Shown here: in pieces, positions 30,338-40,711 of the stretch
How the letters are laid out: the number at the start of each line of letters is the position of its first letter
Position numbering within the stretch: the first letter of the stretch is position 1
Assembly (NCBI GenBank): GCA_022925895.1
Contig: JAKSYS010000200.1
Coordinates: 26,294-90,293, forward strand
Length of the DNA stretch: 64,000 nt
DNA from: Fragilaria crotonensis
Taxonomy: Eukaryota; Bacillariophyta; Fragilariophyceae; Fragilariales; Fragilariaceae
Reading direction: 5' to 3'
The notes under the pieces: generated by a model
What the model was told of the DNA's origin: nothing
The model's database searches: none
Seen by the model: the letters and a program-made list of their open reading frames with translations, nothing else
Position numbers and translations under genes: made by a program

Positions 30338-30464
30338 TACGCGATTTCGACGGTACTTAACACTGCGCAGTACGGCATGATACCAGTATACGTTTCATCC
30401 CCGAAGCCGAAATCAGGATCTTCCAAGGCGCTGAGAAACGACGCGTTAACGGCAGAAATGATTT
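30338..30464 (-). pseudogene. Element H Gag, middle part
   Basis: Minus strand: ISAVNASFLSALEDPDFGFG, then MPYCAVLSTVEIA. It joins to ALTAQI at 37923 when D is removed with one copy of ATTT. Confidence 0.7.
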
Positions 30465-30719
30465 TGAATGAATTCTGCCATGAGTGCGGGATATTCGGAC
30501 ACCGGGACAGACCGAAGTATCTTGGGCTGACGCGAGACGCGTGCCACGTACGCATGCGCGGATGGGACACTTCATCCGCGGCATGAGGGAACAAGTCTAG
30601 ATTAAGCTCACTCTTTTTGTAAATAGTCAAGTTGCATGCTGCTACTAGTTGATTACTACATGTCTTAGAGTCGTCCCTGGCAATGGCGGATGCGCCGCTC
30701 TTGCGAGGGAATCAACTGA
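30465..30719 (+). repeat. Element D 5' LTR
   Basis: 255 bp, begins TGAATGAATTCTGCC and ends GGGAATCAACTGA. The terminal GA instead of CA is unusual, but both the primer site and the second copy support it. Confidence 0.9.
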
Positions 30720-30734
30720 GTTTATCAGACCCAA
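30720..30734 (+). promoter_or_regulatory. Element D primer-binding site
   Basis: GTTTATCAGACCCAA directly after the LTR. Confidence 0.8.
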
Positions 30735-31836
30735 CAGGCATGTAGCTATGTTGTAGACATTAAATGCTTTCGTCAATGGTTGATGAGGAGGCCTGATCAG
30801 CCTCAACAGCAGAAGGAGCGCGGATTCTGCGATAATAGTCCTGTGGTCGTGGTGGTCGAATGACCCAGGCCTGCAGCCGTGGCTCGAAGACGGTAACGCT
30901 ACCGTCGGCGTGTCGGTGAACGTCTCCCGAACGCAAAGACCTAACTCCGATGGGGGGGTTCAATGTGAAGCGCCATTTGGCGCCATCATAAGAGAGGGGA
31001 AAGACCGACCATAAGAGGCGTTGTTTCGCTTTCGCCGTAAAAGGTGGTGTAGCGCACGTCATGATACTAGTATAGTGGTGTTTATGTGAACACGACACTA
31101 TTTGGTACCAATCCATGCCAGGATTGGATCTTGATTGTCTGTCCAGTACAATTTCTACGAGATTGACTTATACTGGACATTTTCCAAACAGTGTTTGTTG
31201 TTTAAAAGTCGTGGTAACGAATGGATGCTACAAGTATCCTTCAACCGAGAATTTTGATCGGAATGAGTCACGATTGACATATGGACGCGTAACGCTCACG
31301 CGTGTGAATGCTATTTCGCGTAGGGGCATGGTCCGCTGACATACGTGTGATGGCCACGCATATGAACACGAGAACCGCACGAGCACGACATTGACTGTTG
31401 TGAGTACTCGTTCGGGTTGGTTACTTATTGTTTTGGGGTCATAGATGTCCGAGACACGACTGTTACTTCAAGTTGTGCACGCATGCCTCCACAGACACGA
31501 CTGTTTTTGCGTATGCGCGTGGCCGTTTGTGCGTTTGGTCTGCGAGGCTCCTAAGTACTTTCATCCGCGTGACCAATGCGTGACGCGTATGACAGCCATT
31601 TGTCACGAATGCGTCATCCGCGGCAACGGAGTACTTAGGGAGTTCTTGTGAATCTACCCGTGTGACTCACAGCAAACAGGATTGGACGTGTACGTGCAAA
31701 GTACTCCTACGTAGGGAATGTACCAGGAACACGTACACCTTCTGAGCTGCACCCGAGGGCCTGGAGCTCACAATTTTGCCAAATTTGCAAACCACGCGGT
31801 TAATCCGGTAACTACCCTCCTGTCTCACTTGTCACC
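30735..31836 (+). other. Element D long leader
   Basis: 1.1 kb between primer site and gag, much longer than the leaders of E or K (about 360-410 bp). Apart from the antisense frame at 30760-31116 I see nothing certain in it. The extra length suggests an added sequence. Confidence 0.55.
30760..31116 (-). CDS. Antisense open frame in leader of D, unknown
   Basis: 118 codons on the minus strand within the leader of a plus-strand element. The blocks LSYDGAKWRFTLNPPIGVRS and DGSVTVFEPRLQAWVIRPPR look like a folded protein rather than random sequence (balanced composition, alternating hydrophobics). I recognise no family and no catalytic motif. It could be a captured gene fragment, a remnant of another element, or chance. 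Confidence 0.35.
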   Translation of the reverse strand: MDWYQIVSCSHKHHYTSIMTCATPPFTAKAKQRLLWSVFPLSYDGAKWRFTLNPPIGVRSLRSGDVHRHADGSVTVFEPRLQAWVIRPPRPQDYYRRIRAPSAVEADQASSSTIDESI

Positions 31837-33262
31837 ATGGCTGATGCCAGATCCTTCACTGCTTGCCTTACCCGCTTGGGTTTTGATGTACCTACGCGGG
31901 AATTGATTGCAAACCAAGGTATTCGTACCATCAATGATCTAACTGCCTTACCTTTTCCAGAGATTGACACTATGATTCAGCACCTCTCCAGGTGGAAGCC
32001 AAAGGCGGCTGATGTCGATGACGACGATGATCCTGTCGCGTCCCCAACGTTCCCTTACCTTGCGGTTAGGAAGTTTAAGGCCCTACGTTCGTGGGCAGAT
32101 TACTCCCTTCTTCGCGGCGATGCCCCAAACCCCTTTTCGATGAACGCACCTCGTCGCGCTTTCTCAATCGATTGACTGAGTTGGAGGAGATTGCTCGAGC
32201 AAAGAAGGATGGGGACGATGCGAAGGAACCGCCAAAGTTAATGTTAATGACTGCATGGCCTACTTGGATTGAACTGTTTATGACTTACCTTGCTCAGCAG
32301 AGGAGTGTCGTGGCGGGGACCCCGCTTGTTTATGTCATCCGGGACAATGATGAGGCGGCGCCAGATGATCTTGCGCGCAATAATTGGGATTCAGTCGATG
32401 ATGACTTGATCGCCACTTCCGTCCTCGAGGGTGAAACCTTTTCTCGTGACAACAAGCGTGTGTTTGACATCCTTAAGCCCTTTGTGATGGAGGGACAGGG
32501 ATGGCCATTCCTTCAGACATTTAACAAGAAGCGCGATGGTCGTGCAGCTTTCAAGGCTTTGAAGTCGCAGGCAGAGGGCAAGTCTGCTATTGCCACTAGG
32601 AAAGCTAAGGCATATAACATGCTCGCAACAGCTACCTACACTGGCAAGGGCAAGTTCTCATTTGATCAGTATGTTGCACGTCTTCAACAGGCTCACAATG
32701 AATTGTTGTTTTTGAAGAGCCAGTTGCTGAAACCAAGAAGGTTACAGATTTTCTGGCTGGGATACGTGACCCAAAGTTGGAGACCGCCATTCAAGGTTGC
32801 ATGGGCGATGAACTAAAGTTGACCAACTTTGAAGTGTGCCAGCAGTATTTCAAGACGATTGTGGAAAATACCAAGACCAGGACCAAGTCACCTTCTGATG
32901 TTCGTGAGATCTCTAAGGTTGGAGTCGAAAAGGACAAGAAGAAGGCTAAGCACAAGAAAGACAAGTCAAAGTCCAATGAGGATGACAAGACACCAAGTGG
33001 CATTGCAATTCATTCTGGCCAATACTCGGCCAAAGATTACAACAAATTGAAGCCTTTTGAGAAGGCGAAAGTCAAGCAGCTCCGTGAGGAAGCAAAGAAG
33101 AAGGAGAAGAAGGACAAGTCTGACGCTCGCAGCGTTGCCGTTGTCGCGACTCAGGAGGAGGCACCCCCTGATGACAATGAAGGCACCAAGACACCTGTGG
33201 TTTCCAATGCTGGAAAACAGTTTGGTCGCGCTGCTCATGGTGAGCAGCAGAAGCAGGCTTGA
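31837..33262 (+). pseudogene. Element D Gag (frameshifted)
   Basis: ATG at 31837. The N-terminal helical domain (FTACLTRLGFDVPTRELIAN, then NDLTALPFPEIDTM) matches C and K. Shifts near 32130 and 32715 separate three frames. The capsid-like part has WIELFMTYLAQQRSVVAGTP and KKRDGRAAFKALKSQAEGKS. The C-terminal part (32777-33262) is Lys-rich with KKKEKKDKSDA and ends GEQQKQA-UGA. No zinc knuckle. Confidence 0.8.
33260..33262 (+). other. UGA at end of Gag, element D
   Basis: GCU-UGA-UGC. The following codons stay in frame to an ATG at 33299, but a one-base shift near 33345 then separates the protease frame. D therefore supports the UGA pattern only if that shift is discounted. Confidence 0.4.
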
Positions 33263-33298
33263 TGCCTCGCGCCGGCTCTCGTTAAGACAGACGACCTA

Positions 33299-33795
33299 AT
33301 GTTAGTCTCCACTTATGTTCGAGAGGCCGGGCCCCCTTCTAATCTTTGCTCTCGGTTTGTGAAACATGTCTTTCGCGTATCCGCATCGACACCCTCCGGG
33401 GCGATGAAGATACACGCACCGAACTCGATTCTCATGCGGATACTTGTGTCGCAGGTCGCAACACTCTGCTTGTCTCTGACGAAGGTCGTCAGGTCACCGT
33501 TCATCCTTACAGCGGTGAATATAAGCCCATACCGGATGTCTCCATCGCCACTGTTGCGACTTTGTGGATTCACCCTACTGACGGGCAACCGTACATCCTC
33601 ATTATCAACGAGGCTCTGTATTTCGGGGACCGAGTGGATGTCACTCTGCTCAACCCCAACCAACTACGTGCGAATGGAGTCACGGTTGAGGATGTACCCG
33701 CCAGTTTGATTCCAAGTCTTCGCATTCAATTTATCACCCAACCGCAAAGTTGCGAATTCCTTTATCCCTTGACGGCATCTCTTCCGGTTTCGTGA
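33299..33795 (+). pseudogene. Element D protease
   Basis: The frame from 33346 holds the centre ELDSHADTCVAG near 33420, then VSIATVATLW, INEALYFGDRVDVTLLNPNQ and LRIQF, matching the protease of E and K. The frame ends at 33795 by a shift. Confidence 0.75.
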
Positions 33796-35030
33796 GTCGT
33801 AAACCCACTTGGGAAGAATACGAACAATACCCCACGTTGAATTGACATCCCCGATGCGCTGGGATCCCTCTTCTGACCAGTTTGCCAAAAAGGAGGAGAC
33901 ATATGTTTCCAGCGTGAGTGTTGCCGAAACGTTATTGGCAACTGATCATGTGAGGAATGCTTCGAGGTTGGTTTCGGCGGTGAAATCTTTAAGCTCGATG
34001 AACGCTCCCATCGGTCTGGAGGATGACTCTCTTGGGAACCGGTTGGTGGCTGCAATTAACGTCGCAGTAGATGACATTGTCGGTGACGGCTTATCCGGGA
34101 GAACGGACAATGATGTCTACCCAATGGATGGAGAAAGCCGGAAATTGTTTTCCCTTTCAACTAGTGAGAAACGATCTGCCTTAACACCTGAGATTCTTTC
34201 CAGAAGATGGGGAGTTGGCCTTGACACTGCCAAGAGAACGTTGCAAGTGACAACACAATCTGGGATAAGAAATGTCTTGGCACCGGGTGAAAGGAAGGTA
34301 CGTCAGAAGCTTGATCATCTCGCTTTCCCAAACCTAAGCGGACGCTGGTACTGGATACGATGTTTTCGAAGACACAATCAGTCAGGGGACACTTGGCTGC
34401 ACAGGTGTTCACCAATGGTCGTGGGAGTGACCACTTCTACCCCATGAAAAGCAAAGGCTTGGCTGGTCAAAATGCTTTGATGCCATTCATTCAAGAGGTT
34501 GGGATACCCCAGACTATTGTGACAGACAATGCACCTGAAGAGGTCCACGGTGAGTTTGGAAAGATTTGTAGACGGTTCCGCGTCAAGCAGAACAAACTGT
34601 CCCATACAGTCCGTGGTCCAACCTGGCTGAGTCAACGATTCGAGAATTGAAGGTCGGGATCCGGAGGACCTTGCGGCGCTCAAGGCACCGAAGCGACTTT
34701 GGTGTTACTGTGGAAAGTGGGTGGCAGCGATAAGAAGACTGACGGCCCTTGATATACCCCAACTCAAGGAAGGGTACCAGATGAAGACGTGCTGGGATGT
34801 ACACCCGACATTTCCCAGTACGCCCAGTTTGATTGGTATGAGCCGGTCATGTACTGGGACCCGGTTGGCAGCTTCCCGTTTGAGCAGAAGTTGTTTGGTC
34901 GATGGATTGGTGTTGCCGAGGTTTCAACCGACCTTATGGCGTTTTATATCCTGACCAGATCTGGGAAGGTGATTGTGCGGAAATCTGTTTGGGGATTGAG
35001 TGAGGATGATCTTGCCAACCCAGATATAAA
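33796..35030 (+). pseudogene. Element D integrase
   Basis: The frame 33809-34447 has LSRRWGVGLDTAKRTL and TTQSGIR, the conserved replacement for HHCC. A shift near 34345 then divides the core. The first acidic residue is expected at the shifted GRWY block (about 34345), the second is in IVTDNAPEEV (about 34525), and the third region near 34620 is split by another shift. The tail from 34789 has CTPDISQYAQFDWYEPVMYW and LFGRWIGVAEV. The copy is inactive. Confidence 0.7.
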
Positions 35031-37475
35031 GCTCCGACTATCTGAATTGGATGAAGGTATCCAGTCTAAGATTGGGGATGGACTCAAGACAGAGGACATC
35101 GACCCAGACCTAATGGACTCCATGCCGGAGGTTCCTGATGATGTCTTCGAAGATGACGAGGACGACGTTCAGTCAGGGACAGGGGACCTTGATGGCACCG
35201 CCAAAGATGTCGAAGACCATACCCCTGAGTCCTATGATGAATACTTAACTGCCCAGGTGCTACTTCCCCAAGGTGGAGAAGCTAAGAAAGCAACTGTGAT
35301 TGGGAGGAAGCGCGACCATGATGGTCGTCCGATTGGGCAGCGCCATGCAAATCCGTTACTGGATTCACGTCTCTATGAGGTGGAGTTTCCAGACGGATCA
35401 ACGGAAGCGATTACTGCAAACCTCATTGCCGAAAACATGTTATCCCAGGTCGATGACGAGGGACGAAGTTATGCAGTGATGAGTGAAATTGTCGATCACC
35501 GAACGAACGGACATGCCTTGTCAAAGGATGACGGGTTTGTTGAAGACAAACGGGACGGAGACATCCACGAATCACTACGCGGGGATGGGAGTTGCAAGTC
35601 GAATGGCGGGATGGCTCAACGACCTGGGTACCATTGTCAGAATTGAAAGAGTCAAATCCGATTCAAGTTGCGGAGTACGCTGTCGCCAACAAGATCGCTG
35701 AAGAACCTGCGTTCGCTTGGTGGGTGCGCAACGTCTTGCGTAAAGGGATCGGATAATCAAGAAAGTCAAGGCCAGATACTGGGCGAAGACGCATAAGTTT
35801 GGCATTGAGCTCCCAAAGACTGTGGCAGAGGCCCTTAAGATCGATGAGCGAACAGGGACTGATTTTTGGAGGAAGGCAATCGAATTGGAGATGAAGAACG
35901 TCATGCCAGCATTCGAGTTCATTGATGATGATGCAGTGCCGAAATTCTACAAGAAAATTGATTGTCACATGATCTTTGATGTCAAGATGGACTTGACTAG
36001 AAAGGCGCGGTTGGTGGCCGGTGGGCACAAACGGATCCGCCGAAAGAGTCTACGTACTCGAGTGTGGTGTCACGTGACAGTATACGAATTGCTTTCACGC
36101 TGGCGGCACTGAATGACTTGGATGTCCTTTCTGCCGATGTGCAGGGGGCATACCTTAATGCTCCAACAAAGGAGAAGGTTTACACGACCGCTGGGTTGGA
36201 GTTTGGTGCAGACAAAGTTGGTCGACCGGTCCTAATTGTTCGAGCTCTCTATGGGTTGAAGTCAAGTGGTGCTCGATGGCGAGACCACATGGCGGCCACG
36301 TTACGGGAAGGAGGCTTTGTAAGTTGCAGAGGTGATCCTGACGTATGGATGCGGCCCAAGGTGAAGACGAATGGGGACAAATACTGGGAGTATGTTCTTT
36401 GCTATGTGGATGATATTTTGTGCGTGTCGCACGAACCGCAAGTGGTCATGGACTACCTCGCCTCCAAGTATACCCTAAAGAAAGGAAGTGTGAAGGAACC
36501 TGACTCATATTTAGGTGCCGAAGTCAAGAAGTGGACAATCGACGGTGCAGACAACCCAAGCAAGGTAAGATGGGCAATGTCTTCTGACCTTTATGTAAAG
36601 CGTGCTGTAACCGAGGTTGAACGTGAACTTGATGAGATTGGTGAACGGCTAAGCACAAAGGTGTCGACGCCTATGAGTCAGGGTTACCGACCTGAAATTG
36701 ATACGACCCCGGAACTGGACGCAAAGCGTGCGAACTACTTTCAGGGATTGATCGGAGTGCTGCGCTGGATCTGTGAACTTGGGCGCGTTGATATCCTCGT
36801 TGACGTTGCAATGTTGTCGCGTTTTCTTGCTGCACCAAGAAGGGGGCATCTCGACCAAGCTTTCCACATCTTCGCGTACTTGAAACGATACAACCGGTCA
36901 AGCATGGTATTCGATGACACGGAGCCAGTGTTTGATGAGAGTCGCTTTCAGAAGTGTGATTGGACTGAATACTACCCGGGCGCGTGCGAGTAGAGCCGCC
37001 AGGTGCACCCGAATTACAGGGGCAATCGGTATCGATGAGTTGTTTTGTTGATGCGGACCATGCTGGTTGTCGTGTCACACGGCGCTCTCATACTGGAGTT
37101 TTGATTTTTATTAATTGAGCACCTATCCTTTGGTATTCGAAACGGCAAAACACTGTCGAAGCATCGACCTTTGGATCTGAGTTCATTGCTGCAAAGGTTG
37201 CAGTGGAAATGATTGAAGGACTACGTTACAAGCTGCGGATGATGGGTGTCCAAGTGGATGGGCCAACAAACGTATTTTGTGATAATGAATCCGTCGTCAA
37301 GAATTCGACGAAGCCTGAGTCAACTCTGAAGAAGAAACACAATGCGATTGCTTACCACCGAGTGCGCGAAGCGCAAGCGGCTAAGGAGGACGGAGAAACC
37401 AACTTGGCGGATGTCCTAACCAAGTGTCTTCCTGGGCCACGGCTAAGAGAGTTGTGCTCGCGTATACTTTGGTGA
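35031..37475 (+). pseudogene. Element D chromodomain-like linker, reverse transcriptase, RNase H
   Basis: An acidic spacer is followed by NPLLDSRLYEVEFPDGS and MSEIVDHRTNG. The rest of the chromodomain-like segment (35560-35700) is out of frame. RT blocks appear at 35822-36030 and, after a shift, at 36064-36993: VSRDSIRIAFTLAALNDLD, ALYGLKSSGARW and catalytic YVDD near 36407. Around 37000 the frame shifts. RNase H has VDADHAG (about 37050), an in-frame UGA near 37116 where relatives have Arg, FGSEFIAA, FCDNESV and KKKHNAIAYH, ending at TGA 37473-37475. Confidence 0.78.
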
Positions 37476-37655
37476 CTGGTCCAAAAAGGACGCGGTTACG
37501 AGTGGAGTACATAATGATTATGGAACCACTAACCCCCCAAAACGGATGGGTGGACGTACACGTGATGACACGTGGAACCACCACGAACTAGCCGAAGTCG
37601 GCCGGCCACTGCATTGACGAATTCGGTCGAACTAGTCGTCTCTGACGGTTAGCTC

Positions 37656-37663
37656 GAGGGGAC
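37656..37663 (+). promoter_or_regulatory. Element D polypurine tract
   Basis: GAGGGGAC directly before the 3' LTR. Confidence 0.7.
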
Positions 37664-37918
37664 TGAATGAATTCTGCCATGAGTGCGGGATATTCGGACA
37701 CCGGGACAGACCGAAGTATCTTGGGCTGACGCAAGACGCGTGCCACGTACGCATGCGCGGATGGGACACTTCATCCGCGGCATGAGGGAACAAGTCTAGA
37801 TTAAGCTCACTCTTTTTGTAAATAGTCAAGTTGCATGCTGCTACTAGTTGATTACTACATGTCTTAGAGTCGTCCCTGGCAATGGCGGATGTGCCGCTCT
37901 TGCGAGGGAATCAACTGA
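37664..37918 (+). repeat. Element D 3' LTR
   Basis: 255-bp copy of 30465-30719 with two transitions, followed by ATTT. Confidence 0.9.
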
Positions 37919-38271
37919 ATTTGGGCAGTGAGGGCCGCGCTGAGACGATTATACAACGTCACGTCAGCGACGGCCTGATGGTATACGCGTATCGACTCCG
38001 CGATTTGGGCGGCAGTAGCACCGGCCGTTGCATCAGGGGCTGCTCCGGGATGGCGGGGGACGATAAACGGGACACCAGCGCGCGCGGGGTAGTCAGCATC
38101 GCTGAACAGCATGGCCATATGGCCATGTGTACCACCGCCGCGGGGGGAATCAACAGCACGTGCGTTAGTGTATAACTGGCGTTGAAGAATTTGTAACGTT
38201 GTGTTCGTGGGTTTGCTTTCAATGGGCGTGAGAACCGCATACGGAAAATTGAAGTTTGTCGACGATGCCAT
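37919..38271 (-). CDS. Element H Gag, N-terminal part
   Basis: Minus-strand frame from ATG at 38271. Blocks FPYAVLTPIESKPTNTTLQI, HMAMLFSDADYPARAGVPFI, PRHPGAAPDATAGATAAQIA and YNRLSAALTAQI are those of the Gag that accompanies the GMYGLPQAG-type RT. The gene is cut by D at ALTAQI and goes on at 30464. The residues after that point in this frame come from the LTR of D. Confidence 0.8.
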
Positions 38272-38395
38272 GCTAGAAAATGCGGATTAAATCGACGCAA
38301 GATGCACAGGATAGGCCGGAAACGACGAGAAACGAGTAGTGTAGATGACTAGACTCGCGAAGACAAGCAATCTGAAGCGACGCCTGTGGGAAGTG
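38272..38395 (-). other. Element H leader
   Basis: Short untranslated leader, with nothing recognised beyond the primer site. Confidence 0.5.
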
Positions 38396-38407
38396 TTTAT
38401 GTAGCTC
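38396..38407 (-). promoter_or_regulatory. Element H self-complementary primer-binding site
   Basis: The minus strand reads GAGCTACATAAA starting at the first base after the LTR. It is perfectly complementary to TTTATGTAGCTC in the LTR (38449-38438 on the minus strand). In Tf1 of fission yeast the primer site pairs with the 5' end of the same transcript. The same logic here would put the RNA start at about 38449. No tRNA match was recognised. Confidence 0.65.
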
Positions 38408-38547
38408 TGTTAAAGAGGTAGATGTCGTTAAAACGATGAGCTACATAAATTATGATTGACTCAATATTTGAGTGGACCTGGACTCGGTCATTGGAATGCT
38501 ATGACCCTCCGGGTTACCCGACTGTGGGGTGCCCGGGGAGAACAACA
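38408..38547 (-). repeat. Element H 5' LTR
   Basis: 140-bp copy of 25039-25178 with two transitions, followed by CGTAG. If the inferred start at 38449 is right, U3 is about 98 bp and R plus U5 about 42 bp. An AT-rich CAAATATT lies about 20-30 bases upstream of that start. Confidence 0.9.
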
Positions 38548-38714
38548 CGTAGGACGCAATCGATCGCATGGAGGGCAGATCGGAGAACGCGTTGCCGGTG
38601 GCGCTTCGTTTGTGCCACCGGAATGAAGTCGTCTACGTAGATGTCCCCGTATGCTATCGGAGGGTGGCGCAAGTCGGTCGAGCCTCCGTAGGCCAGGCCA
38701 CGCGTCGTGCCTCC
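38548..38714 (-). pseudogene. RT fragment J, upstream part
   Basis: The minus strand has AYGDIYVDDFIPVAQ followed by LHAIDCVLR, an RT palm (YVDD) of a third type, unlike the copia boxes around it. It continues at 25038 across H. The right side is cut by the LTR of K. The element class is uncertain. Confidence 0.6.
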
Positions 38715-38910
38715 TGTTGTTAGTATCACATGGTATACCTTGGAGCGTGGTATACACCGTACGGGTGAACGACAGTACTAAGTACGACGGTAGAGGGTGC
38801 CATACTCTGATGGTGAATTTGGACATCACAATTTTTCACTGATCAAGTAGATTAATACATAGATAGTTCTGACATGCTTATCTATTGTTTACAATCATGG
38901 AATCTTAACA
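38715..38910 (+). repeat. Element K 5' LTR
   Basis: Ends CTTAACA at the primer site. The start is TGTTGTTAGTATC at 38715 or TGTTAGTATC at 38718, because no second copy is available to fix it. Confidence 0.65.
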
Positions 38911-38925
38911 GTTTATCAGACCCAA
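38911..38925 (+). promoter_or_regulatory. Element K primer-binding site
   Basis: GTTTATCAGACCCAA followed by CGGCTCAA, as in E. Confidence 0.8.
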
Positions 38926-38988
38926 CGGCTCAAGGACAGGAATGGCACCATTCGGGTGATATCATGGGAGAATATTGCCCGATCGCTT

Positions 38989-39021
38989 CATCATGGTCAA
39001 AGGAGACCACATTGTATGATG
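38989..39021 (+). ncRNA. Stem-loop in K leader RNA
   Basis: CATCAT (38989-38994) pairs with ATGATG (39016-39021) and GGTC with GACC inside. E has GGC/GCC at the corresponding place, so pairing is kept although bases differ. The rest of the leader to 39287 shows nothing else. Confidence 0.4.
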
Positions 39022-39287
39022 GGGATGATTTTGAGCAGGATAGTCGGGGTTTTGACTCATACGAATCAAAGACAGAAGAATGAACATAGACAAATTGAAG
39101 CGTTAAGGTGCAGAAGTTGAATCCAACGGCCCATGATGCCCCAATCTCCTAAATAAAAAATGGCAAGTCATATTGAAACTGTCCATAATTCCGTTTTACC
39201 CGTGCAAACTTTGACACAAAATCACTCACTTTACGCTCGAGTGTTAAACTATATCACGAATTCAGCGAAGCAGCACCTACCTCAACC

Positions 39288-40073
39288 ATGGACCAAGCTC
39301 TCCAACAATGCGGTTTCAACGCAGCCACAGTCCGGTATTTGATAGCTCAAGGATTTGCTTCCCCGAATGATCTGAGACTCGCCTCCGAGTCAGATCTTGA
39401 TCTCATCGCCAGGTCTATCGACCGAACTCCACCTCTTGGGGCTGGTAACGTGACGATGCCGTTCATTGCTCTCAAGAACCTGAAGGGTTTTCGATTTTGG
39501 GCAGATGAGCGTAGACGTACAGGTTTTGAAGCGGACGCCAAGAGCTTTACCGAGGACATAGTGACTGAATTCACGGTTCGATGCCAGGAATATCAGGAGC
39601 AAAAAGAGGCAGCGAGAGACAAAGACGCATCAAAGCCAGATGGCTTGAAGAAGTTGGTTAATTGGGCGCTCTGGAACGATTCCTTTCAGAACTACCTCCG
39701 ACAGATTCTTAGCGCCGCAAAGATCCCGCTCATCTATTTGACTAGAGATGATAGAGAAGCGCCTGGAGCCGTTCTCGACCCGGCGGACTTCGGAAGTCAT
39801 ACTGAATACCTTATCGAAGCAACAGTTCTCGAAGGGAGACACTACGAGCTTGACAATCCGCGATTTTATCGCGAAGTGAAGTCGTTCGTTGTAAACGGTG
39901 AAGGCTGGTCGTACATCAAGAAGTTTGAAAGGTCTCAAGATGGGAGGAGCGCATACTTGGCTCTGAAGATGCAGTGCGAGGGCACAGCATCGAAGATTAT
40001 GCGCAAGAATAAGGCTTACGCATCGATTGCAAATGCCACATATTCTGGATCGCGACGCCAGTATAAGTTCCAG
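39288..40073 (+). CDS. Element K Gag, N-terminal part
   Basis: ATG at 39288. The N-terminal helical domain (MDQALQQCGFNAATVRYLIA, then GFASPNDLRLASESDLDLIA) is followed by the capsid-like region with WALWNDSFQNYLRQIL, IYLTRDDREAPG, GWSYIKKFERSQDGRSA and GSRRQYKFQ, where E2 interrupts. It is open without a shift over 262 codons, in contrast to the E copies. It continues at 46605. Confidence 0.88.
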
Positions 40074-40291
40074 TGTTGATATTACAAGCTACCGGTACTG
40101 TATCATTCAGGATGCTATGAATCATGTATCAAGTATCAAGTACCATTATACGGTACTACATCTGCACAGTACGACTCGGGATTGAAGGATGACTCCGAAC
40201 AAGGTAATGCTCACTTTTCTATGTTTTAGATAATTCATAACTGAATCAAGACATGCTTTCCTGCAAGGATGATCTACTTGTAGGATTAACA
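40074..40291 (+). repeat. Element E2 5' LTR
   Basis: 218 bp, identical by eye to the three other E LTRs. Confidence 0.95.
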
Positions 40292-40306
40292 GTTTATCAG
40301 ACCCAA
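40292..40306 (+). promoter_or_regulatory. Element E2 primer-binding site
   Basis: GTTTATCAGACCCAA directly after the LTR. Confidence 0.8.
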
Positions 40307-40365
40307 CGGCTCAATGACATGAATGGCGCCATCCGATCGGTAGTATGGAGATCACCGGTTGATCA

Positions 40366-40401
40366 TTTCATCATGGCTAAGAATGGCCGCATGTGATGAA
40401 A
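40366..40401 (+). ncRNA. Stem-loop in E2 leader RNA
   Basis: Same stem-loop as in E1 (TTTCATCA/TGATGAAA). The leader 40307-40711 shows nothing else. Confidence 0.4.
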
Positions 40402-40711
40402 CGATGTTGAGCAGATTACGTCGGGAATTGATGAGAAATTGCGTAGGGAGTGTTCTCATACCCGAAAGACCGCAATACTACGATAGACGTGCCATACGGA
40501 TAAGTAAATGACCGTGGCACGGAACGAATCAGTCTCTCAAAGACCGATTCGCAACAAATCTCCTAAATGTGATTAAGGCAAGTCATTATCCGATCGGCAT
40601 AAATGTTGGCACTCTGAAGGCGTTGGTATTCCCGGTTTTTCACCCTTGTATACCCTTGCTTGTTTCTTTAGGAATTTTCACACAAGACCACACCGAACCG
40701 ATATCTCGACC

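Larger units (their letters stand above)
30465..37918 (+). mobile_element. Element D: copia-type LTR retrotransposon inserted in gag of H
   Basis: 7454 bp with 255-bp LTRs and the 4-bp duplication ATTT (30461-30464, 37919-37922). Same lineage as A, C, E, F and K by primer site, polypurine end and protein blocks. The LTRs differ by two transitions. Gag and pol have about ten frameshifts and at least one in-frame stop in RNase H. Confidence 0.9.
25039..38547 (-). mobile_element. Element H: LTR retrotransposon with self-complementary primer site
   Basis: H is bounded by 140-bp LTRs and the perfect 5-bp duplication CGTAG (25034-25038, 38548-38552), inside RT fragment J. Minus-strand order is gag, protease, integrase, RT, RNase H, which is the copia order. 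The RT box is VVDDFG rather than YVDD. D is inserted in gag (duplication ATTT), and a further 0.6-kb insertion of unknown kind also splits gag. The LTRs differ by two transitions. Confidence 0.88.

Noticed and set aside
30253-30630. Single 125-codon minus-strand gene
   Set aside because: Its first part is read from the LTR of D and only the middle is H Gag, so the apparent frame is a junction artefact.
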